From the NCBI RefSeq assembly GCF_009617755.1, contig NZ_BGZH01000003.1, forward strand, positions 124,001 through 188,000: DNA of 64,000 nt, read 5' to 3'. The notes beneath the pieces were generated by a model. That model was not told where the DNA came from and searched no databases. It saw only the letters and a program-made list of their open reading frames with translations. Positions 45,266 through 54,306 of this stretch are shown piece by piece; within the stretch, counting starts at the first letter, position 1; every line of letters starts with the position of its first letter. Source of the stretch: Marinobacter salsuginis. GTDB taxonomy: Bacteria; Pseudomonadota; Gammaproteobacteria; Pseudomonadales; Oleiphilaceae. A program made the position numbers and the translations under genes.

Positions 45266-47914
45266 TCACATACTTCCTGCTACGAGAGCCTTCAGACTGT
45301 CCAGATCACTGGGCTCTACACCAAGATCTCGCCACTTTTCCGGATGGCAGGTAAACAGCAATATCTGATGCCGGCTGGCCGCATCGAACAGAATGCGTTT
45401 CATGTCTTCCAGGCGGTCGCTGTCACTGTGCACCAGGGTATCGTCCAAGATCACCAGCGTCGGCCTTCCGGCTTCCCGCAGCAGATCAGCATAGGCCAGA
45501 CGGCTAATCAGGCCCATCTGTTCGCGGGCGCCAAAGCTTAGTTCGGTAATCAGACCAAGCTCAGTGCCGCGGCTGAAGGTGCCCGGCCGTAGCTGTTCAT
45601 CCACTTCCAACGAGGCTTCCGGGAAAAGCACCGATAAGTAATGATTGAGGTGTTTTTGCAGTGGGGCCTGAAGGCGGCGTGTCAGGGCCTGGCGTTTTTC
45701 CGTGAGCAGATTGAGCAGGAGGTCCAGCGCCTGGGCTCGGCGGTGCAATTCCTGATAGCGGCGGTTGCACTGATCGTACTCGGCCTCTTTTTCATTGAGC
45801 TGTTCTTCCAGCCCTTCCGCGCCCCAGGCTTCCAGCCTGACTTTGATATCTCGCAGTTCGCGGCCCCGGTTTTCCTGGGTCTGGCGCAGCTGGTTGACGG
45901 CGTTCTGGTAGCGCTCGATGTCCTGTTTCAGAAACTCCGGGCGGGCTTCGCGGATTTCACGTTCGCGGCGCTCAAGGCTGGCTTCCAGTTCGGCCTGCTG
46001 TTTCTCGAGGTTCGCCAGGTCGGTGGTTATCTGGCGAAGTTGCTGCTGGCGTTCCGGGCTTTTTTCTTCATCGGCCAGCCGCTGCCATTCGGTTTTGGCG
46101 TTGTCCCGGGCCTGTTTCAGGGCAGACAGCCTGGACTGGTGCTCACGGTCATCGGATTCGGCTTTATCCAGTGTGGTGCCAGCCCGGGTGAAGGCTGCCT
46201 CCGCCTCTTCCAGGGCCGGCACATCCTCTTTCGGATCCGGTTTGTGAGTGGCATCTAATTGGCTTTTGGCTTTCTCCAGTTCGCTCTCTGCCTCGTTCTG
46301 CTCGGAGACAAGTTGCTCAATACCGGCCGGTGCCACGGATTTCAGCAAATCCTCGGCATGCTTTTGGGCTCTTCCGGCGTTTTCAAAGGCAGCAAGACGT
46401 TCCTCTGCCTGTGCCACAGATTTAACGCCAAGGGTCTTCAGCTGGTCTTCCAGGCTTTCCTCAAGGGTTTTGAGTTTCCTGCGGGTACTGGCCAGTTCTT
46501 CGCCGCCGGGGGTTATGCCCAGGGTACCCACGCCGGGAATCACCAGTGAGGATTCTTCCAGAAGCTGCTGCTCGCCCTGGCCGGTGAGCGCTTCATTGTT
46601 CAGCGTGAGGGATGCGCCGGCCTCCAACTGCCAGCTCAACCGGGTAGCGATGGTTCGTGAGCGGATGGTTTCTTCGTTCAGCTGGTTCGCGGTTGCGCGC
46701 AGCTTATTGACCAACTCGGCATCGATCCGATTTTCCCGAGCCTGTTGCCTGGCTTGCTCCAACTGCTGTTGGTATTCCTTTGCTTTGGCCAGGTTCTGAG
46801 TAAGCACCTGTTTCTGCTGCTCAAGACGGCGGACATCCTGCTCCAGCCTTTGCCGGGTTTGCAGCAAGCCAGCCAGTTTTCGTTGCTTTTGCGCTTTCTC
46901 GTAGGCGGTTCTGGCTTCTTGCAAACGGCCTGCAACCACCGGGGTTTGGGCCTCTGCGGTGGCGAGCTCTCGCTCCGCCCTGTCCAGTTCGACTTTCCGG
47001 CTTTCAAGTTGGCGACTGAGTCCTTCCAGGTGTTCCTTGTTCTGCTGCAGCAGGCGGTGGTTTTGCTGCAGCTGGCTGAGCGTGGCTTTCTCCTGGTTCT
47101 GTTGCTGCTCAAGGCGCTCAACCTGCTGATAACGCGCCCGGGCTTCCTCTAGCTGGCGCTGGGCGTCTTCCCAGGGCCGCTCGGCTTCCGCCTGTTCATA
47201 GTCCTGGGTCAGTTTGCCAAGCCGGTCGACCTGCTCCTGGTATTTGTGTACCCGCTCTTTGAGCTCTTCGATTTCAGCCTCGTATTGGGCGCGGTCTTTT
47301 TCCAGTTTCAGGTAATCGCCACGGGGCTTGCCGGTGCCGGTCAGCAGGGTGTCCCGCTGGTTGCGAACCGTCTCGATGAGGTCGTCGCCACCGGAGCTGG
47401 CCACTTCTCCAACCATGGAATTCAGGGCGGATTTCAGGTGATCGCTGGCGTGTTCTATGGCCTGTTCGATGTCCTGCCCGGTGCCCTGCTCTACCCACAG
47501 CAATCCCGGTATACCCCAGTGTTCGGCTTTGCTGGCGCCCCGTTTCGGGTACTGGTAGCCCAGCAGTTCGGCCAGTTTTTCTTCGGCGTCGTCTTCACTG
47601 TAGGTCTCGGCGCCAACAACCAGGTCGCACCGCTTGCGCTGGAGAAAGCTTTTGGTCAGACGCCAGGAACGGCGTTCGTGCTCAAAATCCAGCTCGATGG
47701 TGGGCGCCGCGGCGGAGTCACCCCAGGGGCGCAGGTCGTCCACGGCTGTGGACCGATAACGCTCGAAAAATGCCGCACGGATGGCACGTACCAGCGTGCT
47801 TTTGCCGGACTCATTGGGGCCGTGAATCAGGTTGAGGCCGGGCTGCAGGTTGTCCAGCTCAAATGGTTTGCGGAACTGGCGCAGCTGTTCAATGCGCATT
47901 CGCTGCAGCTTCAT
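45266..47914 (-). CDS. SbcC/Rad50-like ATPase (YhaN type)
   Basis: 882 residues. ABC/SMC-type head: Walker A GPNESGKSTLVRAIRAAF near residue 33 and C-terminal Walker B TLVILDDTLVHSD with FGAREQMGLISRLAYA as signature motif. The middle is long coiled coil (about 190-720) rich in E, Q and R. No CxxC zinc hook is seen, which favours YhaN-like proteins over true SbcC. It would partner with the metallophosphoesterase immediately upstream (4-nt overlap) as a DNA end-processing nuclease complex. It abuts the island but has host-like base composition, so I treat it as resident. Confidence 0.83.
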   Translation of the reverse strand: MKLQRMRIEQLRQFRKPFELDNLQPGLNLIHGPNESGKSTLVRAIRAAFFERYRSTAVDDLRPWGDSAAAPTIELDFEHERRSWRLTKSFLQRKRCDLVVGAETYSEDDAEEKLAELLGYQYPKRGASKAEHWGIPGLLWVEQGTGQDIEQAIEHASDHLKSALNSMVGEVASSGGDDLIETVRNQRDTLLTGTGKPRGDYLKLEKDRAQYEAEIEELKERVHKYQEQVDRLGKLTQDYEQAEAERPWEDAQRQLEEARARYQQVERLEQQQNQEKATLSQLQQNHRLLQQNKEHLEGLSRQLESRKVELDRAERELATAEAQTPVVAGRLQEARTAYEKAQKQRKLAGLLQTRQRLEQDVRRLEQQKQVLTQNLAKAKEYQQQLEQARQQARENRIDAELVNKLRATANQLNEETIRSRTIATRLSWQLEAGASLTLNNEALTGQGEQQLLEESSLVIPGVGTLGITPGGEELASTRRKLKTLEESLEDQLKTLGVKSVAQAEERLAAFENAGRAQKHAEDLLKSVAPAGIEQLVSEQNEAESELEKAKSQLDATHKPDPKEDVPALEEAEAAFTRAGTTLDKAESDDREHQSRLSALKQARDNAKTEWQRLADEEKSPERQQQLRQITTDLANLEKQQAELEASLERREREIREARPEFLKQDIERYQNAVNQLRQTQENRGRELRDIKVRLEAWGAEGLEEQLNEKEAEYDQCNRRYQELHRRAQALDLLLNLLTEKRQALTRRLQAPLQKHLNHYLSVLFPEASLEVDEQLRPGTFSRGTELGLITELSFGAREQMGLISRLAYADLLREAGRPTLVILDDTLVHSDSDRLEDMKRILFDAASRHQILLFTCHPEKWRDLGVEPSDLDSLKALVAGSM

Positions 47915-49032
47915 TGCGCTGCCTCCTGTTCCCGCTCCCTGAGCAGGCCGGCCAGTATGGCCAGAGCATCCCGGGCGACATCGTCCTGCGCTCCTTCCTG
48001 CTGCTCCCGCAGGCTTTCTACCACCTCGCCAACATAGCCATCGGCTTTCAGGGCCGCGATGTCCTCATCGGTGGGGGCCAGCTGAAGTCCGCTCCGCTCG
48101 CAGCGAAGGCTGCGGAATCGGGCTTCGGCAACCGAGAGCGCCTTCAACAGGGTTTCTTCTCCGGCCAGGGTCACTGAGCCGTCGAGGCGAAGATCCACAA
48201 CGGCAGATTCCGGCAGGCTGTTCAAGCGCTCCAGCAACTGCTCAAGATCGGACTGCACGGCCAGGGTTTCCCGGAACTGGTGCCATTGGTACCGCCCTGT
48301 TGGAACAGGAGTTACCGCGGGTGTCGCGCCGGGTTCGGCAACCTCAACAATCAGGGCATTACCCGCTTCGTTGTTTCTGAACCGTTCGGGCTCTGGCGTT
48401 CCGCTGTACCAGGTGCGTTCATCGATCTGTTTGGTGCCGTGCCAGTCGCCCAGGGCCAGGTAATCGAGCCGGCTGGCCTCTGCCCGGTTCGGCGCGATGG
48501 GGTTGGTGGAGTCAATCTCGTCCGGCAACAGGCCCTGAACGCTGCCGTGGGCCAGGCCGACTCTGAGAAAGCCCTCGGCCGTTTCATAGCCGCTGAATGG
48601 CTCGGTCAGATCGCCGTAGGTATGGCGCTGGGTCAGCGGCGCGCAGAGGACGCTGAGCTGCTCGGTTTCCAGATTGATCACGCCAGGCTGCAGCGCGAGA
48701 TGTACGTTTTCCGGTACCGCACCCAGGCGCTGGGCTCTGGTCCAGACACTCTCGGCGAGTGCGGCGTCGTGGTTGCCGGGGAGCATGACCCAGGGGCCGT
48801 TGAAACCTTTCGTGGCGTTGAACACCCGGCGAATGGTTCGGTCGGAGACGGTCTGGGCATCAAAGACGTCACCGGCCACGAGGACCGCATCGCACTGGTG
48901 TTCGTTGGCCAGTCGTGCAAGCGTTTCGATGGCCTCGAAGCGGGCTTCAACCAGGGCTGCACCGTCTTCGGTTTCGAAACGGGTAAACGCCCGGCCCATC
49001 TGCCAGTCTGCCGTATGCAAAAACTTTGGCAT
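47911..49032 (-). CDS. Metallophosphoesterase, SbcD/Mre11-like (YhaO type)
   Basis: This 373-residue nuclease subunit has calcineurin-type motifs: LHTADWQMGRAF, VLVAGDVFDAQTVSD, VMLPGNHDAA, VGLAHGSVQG and ALGDWHGTKQ. The first motif has Gln where SbcD has His (DWH), as I recall for this YhaO-like group. It overlaps the ATPase gene by 4 nt, making the pair an operon. Likely role is exo/endonuclease repair of DNA ends together with the SbcC-like ATPase; phage defence is possible given the neighbours but not shown. Confidence 0.85.
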   Translation of the reverse strand: MPKFLHTADWQMGRAFTRFETEDGAALVEARFEAIETLARLANEHQCDAVLVAGDVFDAQTVSDRTIRRVFNATKGFNGPWVMLPGNHDAALAESVWTRAQRLGAVPENVHLALQPGVINLETEQLSVLCAPLTQRHTYGDLTEPFSGYETAEGFLRVGLAHGSVQGLLPDEIDSTNPIAPNRAEASRLDYLALGDWHGTKQIDERTWYSGTPEPERFRNNEAGNALIVEVAEPGATPAVTPVPTGRYQWHQFRETLAVQSDLEQLLERLNSLPESAVVDLRLDGSVTLAGEETLLKALSVAEARFRSLRCERSGLQLAPTDEDIAALKADGYVGEVVESLREQQEGAQDDVARDALAILAGLLREREQEAAQ

Positions 49033-49180
49033 TTTATCTACCTGAAAGATCTGGAAATTTTGGCGTTATTCTAGACCAACTGCGCACACTTTACAGACGC
49101 CATGCGACGATGACTGTCGGTCTGGCAGAAGTTGAGCAGAATTCGAACAGAGCGCGGGCAGAGACAGTTGGCTTCGACGA

Positions 49181-52051
49181 CTAGGCCGGGCTCAGTCGAC
49201 ACGCGGCGTACTTGAATTCCGGGATTTTGCCGAACGGGTCCAGGGCCGGGTTGGTGAGCACGTTCGCTGCCGCTTCCACAAAGGCGAAGGGTACGAACAC
49301 CATGCCTTCGGGCATGGTCTGGTCGGCTCGCGCCGTCAGCGTGATGGTGCCGCGCCGGGTGGCAATTTGAATGTCATTGCCCGGTGCTACGCCCATGCGT
49401 TCCAGCTCTGCTGGTGCGAGATACGCCGCCGCTTCCGGTTCCCGCTCATCCAGCACGCGGCTGCGACGGGTCATGGCGCCGGTGTGCCAGTGCTCAAGCA
49501 ATCGCCCGGTGGTTAGTACGATGGGATAGGCCTCATCCACCGGCTCGTCCGGCGGTAGCGGGCTGGCTGGTGAGAATCTGGCGCGGCCTCCCGCTCGTGG
49601 GAAGGCATCGGAGAAGACAACGTCGTTCCCCGGGGCATCGTCGGCCGGGCATGGATAGGTAACGGACCCTTCGCGCTCAAGGCGAGACCAGGAAATATGA
49701 TCCAGTGAGTGCATGCCCTGCTTCATTTCTTCAAACACCTGCTCGGGGCCGGCGTAGTTCCAACGAAGCCCGAAACGCCGGGCGATTTCCTGGATAACCC
49801 ACCAGTCGGGCTTTGCCTCCCCCGGCGGCGCCAGTGCGGCACGGCCCATTTGCACCTGGCGGTTGGTGTTGGTAACGGTGCCGGATTTTTCCGACCAGGC
49901 GGCGGCCGGCAGGATAACATCGGCAAACTGGGCGGTCTCGGTGACAAACAGGTCCTGCACCACCAGGTGTTCAAGGGCAGCGAGCGCGGCCCGGGCGTGG
50001 GTCAGGTCCGGATCGGACATGGCGGGGTTTTCGCCCAGAATGTACATGCCCTTGATGGTGCCCGCCTTGATGGCATCCATGATCTCCACCACGGTGAGCC
50101 CCGGCTCAGGGTCCAGCTCTGTGTTCCAGAGTTCTTCGAAGGCGGCCCGCAGCTGTTGATCGCCTACCGGCTGGTAGTCGGGCAATACCATGGGGATCAG
50201 CCCGGCATCGGATGCGCCCTGCACGTTGTTTTGCCCCCGCAATGGGTGCAAACCAGTGCCATGCCGGCCGGTGTGGCCGCAGGTGAGCGCCAGGGATATC
50301 AGGCAGCGGGCGTTGTCGGTGCCGTGCACGTGCTGGGAGATGCCCATGCCCCAGAAAATCATCGCCTTATCCGCGCTCGCGTAGGCGCGGGCCACTTCAC
50401 GAATGGCATCGGGCGCCACGCCGCAGACCGGGCTCATCACTTCCGGGGTCATGCCTTCGACGCTGGCCGCCAGCGCCTCGAAACCTTCGGTGTGAGCGTC
50501 AATGTAGGCCTGGTCAAACAGACCTTCGCTGATGATCACGTTCAGCATTGCGTTGAACAGTGACACGTCGCCGCCTGGAGAGAATCGCAGGCTGCGCCAG
50601 GCATAGGCATCCAGCGCCTGGCCCCGTGGATCAATGATGATCAGTTTGGTGCCGTTGCGTGCCGCCTGCTTGAAGTAGGTGGCGGCTACCGGGTGGTTTA
50701 CCGCCGGGTTACAGCCGGTGAGGATCACCACGTCGGCCTGCAATGCCTGCATGAAGGACGCCGTCACGGCGCCGGAGCCCAGGCATTCCATCAATGCGGC
50801 CACGGAGCTTGCATGGCAAAGCCGGGTGCAGTGATCGACGTGGTTGGAGCCGAAGCCAGTACGGACCAGCTTCTGGAATAGCCAGGCTTCTTCGTTGGAG
50901 CATTTGGCGCTGCCGAAACCGGCAAGCGCGGCCGGTCCGTGTTGTGCTTTTAGTTGGGTCAACCCGTTGGCCGCCAGATCCAGGGCTTCTTCCCAGCTTG
51001 CTTCTCGGAAGTGCGTCAACGGATTAGCCGGATCGAACTCCGGGTCCAGCCCCTTGGGTATGCCCTCCCGGCGAATCAACGGCCGGGTCAGCCGAGCCGG
51101 GTGAGAGGGATAGTCAAAGCCAAAACGGCCTTTCACGCACAGCCGCCCCTGGTTTGAGGGACCGTCTTTCCCTTCCACAAACAGGATGCGTCCTCGCTGC
51201 TCGCCTTTCTCAGATCCGGCAGGTGTGGGCTCGTCTTTCACGTGATAGGTCAGTTGGCAGCCCACGCCGCAATAGGGGCAGACGGAATCGACTGTCCGAT
51301 CAGCAGTGGCGGAGTCTCCGCGGCCCTGGGCATCGATCAGGGTGGCCGGCATGAGCGCCCCGGTCGGGCAGGCCTGCACGCATTCACCGCAGGCAACGCA
51401 AGTGCTGTCGCCCATGGGGTCGTCAAAATCAAACACGACCTTGGACGCAGCGCCACGGTGGGCCAAACCGATCACATCGTTACCCTGCACTTCCCGGCAC
51501 GCGCGCTCGCACAAACCGCAGGTAATGCAGGCATCCAGGTTGACGTTCATGGCCGAATGGCTGGCGTCGTGCCCCCCGGCGTGGGGCAGCGAATCAGGGC
51601 GTGGTGCCACATGATGAACCGTGGGCGCATCCCGATCCGAGCGCGCCGGGATGCGTTGGCGCACGGCGGCGGCATCGATGGCCAGTTGATCCGCCGTTTC
51701 CCACAGGTGGCTTGAGCGGTCGGGGCTGTCGTCTCGTTCAGGTTGATCCGCCAGCAACAATTCGAGCACGCCTTTGCGGGCCGCCTGAACCCGCGAAGAG
51801 CCGGCGCTGCGCACCACCATGCCGGGCGCTGCCTCGCGAATGCAGCTTGCGGCGAGCACCCGCTCTCCTTCCACTTCCACCATGCAGGCCCGGCAATTGC
51901 CATCGGCGCGGTAACCCGGAGCCTCTTTGAAGCACAGGTGCGGAATGGTCTCGCCGGCGCGTTTGGCCACCTGCCACAGGGTTTCGCCGGGGAAGGCCTG
52001 AACTTCAACGTCGTCGAGTGTCAGGGTGAAGCTTGTGCTGGAATGGCTCAT
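49181..52051 (-). CDS. NAD-dependent formate dehydrogenase alpha subunit (molybdopterin)
   Basis: This 956-residue protein starts with a [2Fe-2S] ferredoxin domain (HLCFKE, DGNCRACMVEVEG), then a NuoG-type/His-Cys3 segment, two [4Fe-4S] sites (CITCGLCERAC, CVACGECVQACP), the Mo-proximal cluster (VCPYCGVGCQLTY, GRLCVKGRFG) and the bis-MGD domains. The active-site ligand is Cys in HCTRLCHASSVAALMEC, so it needs no selenium. The C-terminal pterin-binding domain has VLTTGRLLEHWHTGAMTRRS. It oxidises formate to CO2 in the cytoplasm, giving electrons to the fused flavoprotein next door. FdsD/FdsC accessory genes are not adjacent here. Confidence 0.92.
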   Translation of the reverse strand: MSHSSTSFTLTLDDVEVQAFPGETLWQVAKRAGETIPHLCFKEAPGYRADGNCRACMVEVEGERVLAASCIREAAPGMVVRSAGSSRVQAARKGVLELLLADQPERDDSPDRSSHLWETADQLAIDAAAVRQRIPARSDRDAPTVHHVAPRPDSLPHAGGHDASHSAMNVNLDACITCGLCERACREVQGNDVIGLAHRGAASKVVFDFDDPMGDSTCVACGECVQACPTGALMPATLIDAQGRGDSATADRTVDSVCPYCGVGCQLTYHVKDEPTPAGSEKGEQRGRILFVEGKDGPSNQGRLCVKGRFGFDYPSHPARLTRPLIRREGIPKGLDPEFDPANPLTHFREASWEEALDLAANGLTQLKAQHGPAALAGFGSAKCSNEEAWLFQKLVRTGFGSNHVDHCTRLCHASSVAALMECLGSGAVTASFMQALQADVVILTGCNPAVNHPVAATYFKQAARNGTKLIIIDPRGQALDAYAWRSLRFSPGGDVSLFNAMLNVIISEGLFDQAYIDAHTEGFEALAASVEGMTPEVMSPVCGVAPDAIREVARAYASADKAMIFWGMGISQHVHGTDNARCLISLALTCGHTGRHGTGLHPLRGQNNVQGASDAGLIPMVLPDYQPVGDQQLRAAFEELWNTELDPEPGLTVVEIMDAIKAGTIKGMYILGENPAMSDPDLTHARAALAALEHLVVQDLFVTETAQFADVILPAAAWSEKSGTVTNTNRQVQMGRAALAPPGEAKPDWWVIQEIARRFGLRWNYAGPEQVFEEMKQGMHSLDHISWSRLEREGSVTYPCPADDAPGNDVVFSDAFPRAGGRARFSPASPLPPDEPVDEAYPIVLTTGRLLEHWHTGAMTRRSRVLDEREPEAAAYLAPAELERMGVAPGNDIQIATRRGTITLTARADQTMPEGMVFVPFAFVEAAANVLTNPALDPFGKIPEFKYAACRLSPA

Positions 52052-52062
52052 GGCTGCCTCCC

Positions 52063-53844
52063 CTAACCTTTCGCTATCAGGTTGCTGCTGGCGAGTTCGC
52101 TGCGGAAATCCCGCAGCAGGCTCAACACCGGATTGGGTGCGGCCTGGCCGAGGCCACAGATGGACGCATCCGCCATAACCGCCGCCAGTTGCCGGAGGGT
52201 CTCCTCATCCCAGGTTTTGCGTTCCAGCAGGGTGAGCATTTTCTCGGTGCCCACACGGCAGGGGGTGCACTGCCCGCACGACTCATCGGCGAAAAAGCCC
52301 AACAGGTTGGCGGCCGCGGCCTGCAAATCGTCCTGATCAGACAGAACGATCACTGCCGCAGAGCCGATGAAACAGCCGTGTTCCTGAAGAGTGTCGAAGT
52401 CCAGCGGAATGTCCCCTTTGCTGGCCGGTAGAATGCCGCCGGACGCTCCACCGGGCAGATAGGCCAGCAGGCGATGCCCTTCGGCCATGCCGCCGCAGTA
52501 TTCCTCGATCAACTCATTGAGGGTGATGCCCGCGGGCGCCACATGAACACCGGGGCGGGCAACGCGCCCGGAGACCGAGAAGCTGCGAAGCCCCTTGCGG
52601 CCATGTCGTCCCTGGCTGGCGAACCAGTCGGCGCCCTGGGCGTGGATGCGGGGGATCCAGTAAACCGTCTCGACGTTGTTCACCAGGGTGGGCTGGTTGA
52701 ACAGTCCCTTCTGGGCCACAAACGGCGGGCGATGCCGTGGCTTGCCGGGCTTCCCTTCCAGGGATTCGATCAGGGCGGATTCCTCACCGCAGATGTAGGC
52801 GCCTGCGCCCCGGCGAAGGATGATAAAACCTGGCTTGACGATACCGCCCGTTTCCAGTTCGGCAATAGCGTTTTTCAGAACGCGGTGCAGGCCGGGGTAT
52901 TCGTCTCTTAAATAGATGTAGAGAGCTTCAGCCTCGACGGCCCAGGCGCTGACAAGCGCGCCCTCCAGGAATACGTGGGGTTCACGTTCCAGGTAATAGC
53001 GGTCTTTGAAGGTGCCCGGTTCGCCCTCGTCGGCGTTGATCACCGCGTAACGTGGCCCGGGTTCCGCCCGAACGGCCTGCCATTTGCGATAGGTGGGGAA
53101 TCCAGCGCCACCGAGGCCGCGCAGGCCTGCCTGCTCCAGTTCCTCGGCCAGAGATTCAACGCTCACCCGGCCTTCATGGCAATCAGCCAGCAGGCCATAA
53201 CCGCCGGCCGAACGATAATCCGCCAGACCTTGCCATTGGATATCTTCCGGGTGAATCTGGCCCTGTTCTACCGCAGCACCCACATTTTCAGTATTGGCAT
53301 GGCTCACGTGACGATGGCCGACTTCTACCACTGGGGCCTTGTCGCAGCGCCCCATGCAGGGTGCCCGCCGCACACGCACAAGGGCGGGATCAGCGCCGTC
53401 CGACAGTGCCTGGTGCAGCGCCTCTGCACCGGCCAACTGGCAGGAAAGCGAATCACATACCCGAAGGGTTAGTGCCGGTGGTGGCGTTTGTTCGTCGTGA
53501 ATGACATCGAAATGGGCATAGAAGGTGGCGGTTTCATAGATGGCTGCCATGGGCAGATTCATGAAAGCCGCAAGGGCCCGGAGGCGAGGCATGGAGAGGT
53601 AGCCGTCTGAATCCTGCAATACATGCAGGTGCTCGATAAGGCGATCGCGGTCTCGTAATGACGAATCAACGCGCTCGTCACCGATCAGCTCCCGCAGCTC
53701 CGACAATACAGCCGGTTCCAGTTGACGGCCCCGAAGGGCGGAGCGCCGACGTTTGACCACTTTTTCGTCCGTATCCATGCTTTTGACCAGGCGCCGGGGA
53801 TCCAGGTACAGCCTTGTTGGCTGGTTTGACTGCTTTGCAATCAT
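52063..53844 (-). CDS. Formate dehydrogenase diaphorase subunit, NuoE-NuoF fusion
   Basis: 593 residues. The first part (about 55-210) is NuoE/FdsG-like with the [2Fe-2S] ligands C-D-S-L-S-C and CMGRC. The rest is NuoF/FdsB: FMN/NADH motifs GLRGLGGAGFPTYRKW and INADEGEPGTFKDRYY, GAGAYICGEESALIESLEG, and the [4Fe-4S] motif SCGQCTPCRVGT. It passes electrons from the alpha subunit to NAD+. The fusion of subunits usually split in Ralstonia-type Fds enzymes is visible directly. The start is uncertain: neither ATG 53844 nor ATG 53775 has a clear ribosome site. It lies 11 nt upstream of the alpha gene. Confidence 0.9.
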   Translation of the reverse strand: MIAKQSNQPTRLYLDPRRLVKSMDTDEKVVKRRRSALRGRQLEPAVLSELRELIGDERVDSSLRDRDRLIEHLHVLQDSDGYLSMPRLRALAAFMNLPMAAIYETATFYAHFDVIHDEQTPPPALTLRVCDSLSCQLAGAEALHQALSDGADPALVRVRRAPCMGRCDKAPVVEVGHRHVSHANTENVGAAVEQGQIHPEDIQWQGLADYRSAGGYGLLADCHEGRVSVESLAEELEQAGLRGLGGAGFPTYRKWQAVRAEPGPRYAVINADEGEPGTFKDRYYLEREPHVFLEGALVSAWAVEAEALYIYLRDEYPGLHRVLKNAIAELETGGIVKPGFIILRRGAGAYICGEESALIESLEGKPGKPRHRPPFVAQKGLFNQPTLVNNVETVYWIPRIHAQGADWFASQGRHGRKGLRSFSVSGRVARPGVHVAPAGITLNELIEEYCGGMAEGHRLLAYLPGGASGGILPASKGDIPLDFDTLQEHGCFIGSAAVIVLSDQDDLQAAAANLLGFFADESCGQCTPCRVGTEKMLTLLERKTWDEETLRQLAAVMADASICGLGQAAPNPVLSLLRDFRSELASSNLIAKG

Positions 53845-53943
53845 TGAAGCATAGGAGGACGGGATGGCGCCAGACGATGAATAACGGAATGAACCGAGGG
53901 TCTTTCCTGGCCTTGGGTCTGGAACTTTGAACTAGGGAAATAA

Positions 53944-54017
53944 TGGAGGCGCGGGTCGGAATCGAACCGGCGTACACGGAGTTGCAGTCCGCTGCATAAC
54001 CACTCTGCCACCGCGCC
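53944..54017 (-). tRNA. tRNA-Cys (GCA)
   Basis: 74 nt including encoded CCA. Minus-strand sequence starts GGCGCGG and ends CCGCGCC-T-CCA with perfect acceptor pairing; anticodon loop CTGCAAC gives GCA; T-arm GGTTCGATTCC. It lies 60 nt after tRNA-Gly in one transcript. Confidence 0.97.
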
Positions 54018-54077
54018 GGAAAAGATCGAAGGGATCGGATCTTTGTGCTCTCAGGTGGGCAATGAGAGACTTGAAAT

Positions 54078-54153
54078 TGGAGCGGGAAACGAGATTCGAA
54101 CTCGCGACCCCAACCTTGGCAAGGTTGTGCTCTACCAACTGAGCTATTCCCGC
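54078..54153 (-). tRNA. tRNA-Gly (GCC)
   Basis: 76 nt including CCA. Acceptor GCGGGAA pairs with TTCCCGC; D-arm AGCTCAGTTGGTAGAGC; anticodon loop TTGCCAA gives GCC; T-arm GAGTTCGAATCTC. It is the first gene after the promoter at 54193-54220. Confidence 0.97.
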
Positions 54154-54192
54154 TCTTTTGTTTCCGGGGCATTGCCTCGTCAACGGCTGCGT

Positions 54193-54220
54193 ATTCTACG
54201 GATTACCGTTCGGGCGTCAA
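54193..54220 (-). promoter_or_regulatory. Sigma-70 promoter for tRNA-Gly/tRNA-Cys
   Basis: Minus strand: -35 TTGACG (54220-54215), 16-nt spacer, -10 TAGAAT (54198-54193), 40 nt before tRNA-Gly. Confidence 0.7.
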
Positions 54221-54306
54221 CAGTTTTTTATCAAGTTTTTGTTTTATTGGAGATTGTGGGTAAGCTAGTAATTGGCAGGCCAAATCACTCAGGGATTCGA
54301 CAGAAC

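Noticed and set aside
49181..52051. Selenocysteine formate dehydrogenase
   Set aside because: The active-site position is Cys within an uninterrupted frame; no in-frame TGA.
53944..54153. tRNA-Gly/Cys as the island attachment site
   Set aside because: The tRNAs lie 9 kb outside the AT-rich region, with host-like formate dehydrogenase genes between, and no integrase or partial tRNA copy.
54043..54306. Upstream extension of the MlaE-like permease frame
   Set aside because: Crosses the tRNA-Gly gene and its promoter; coding begins at a GTG after them.
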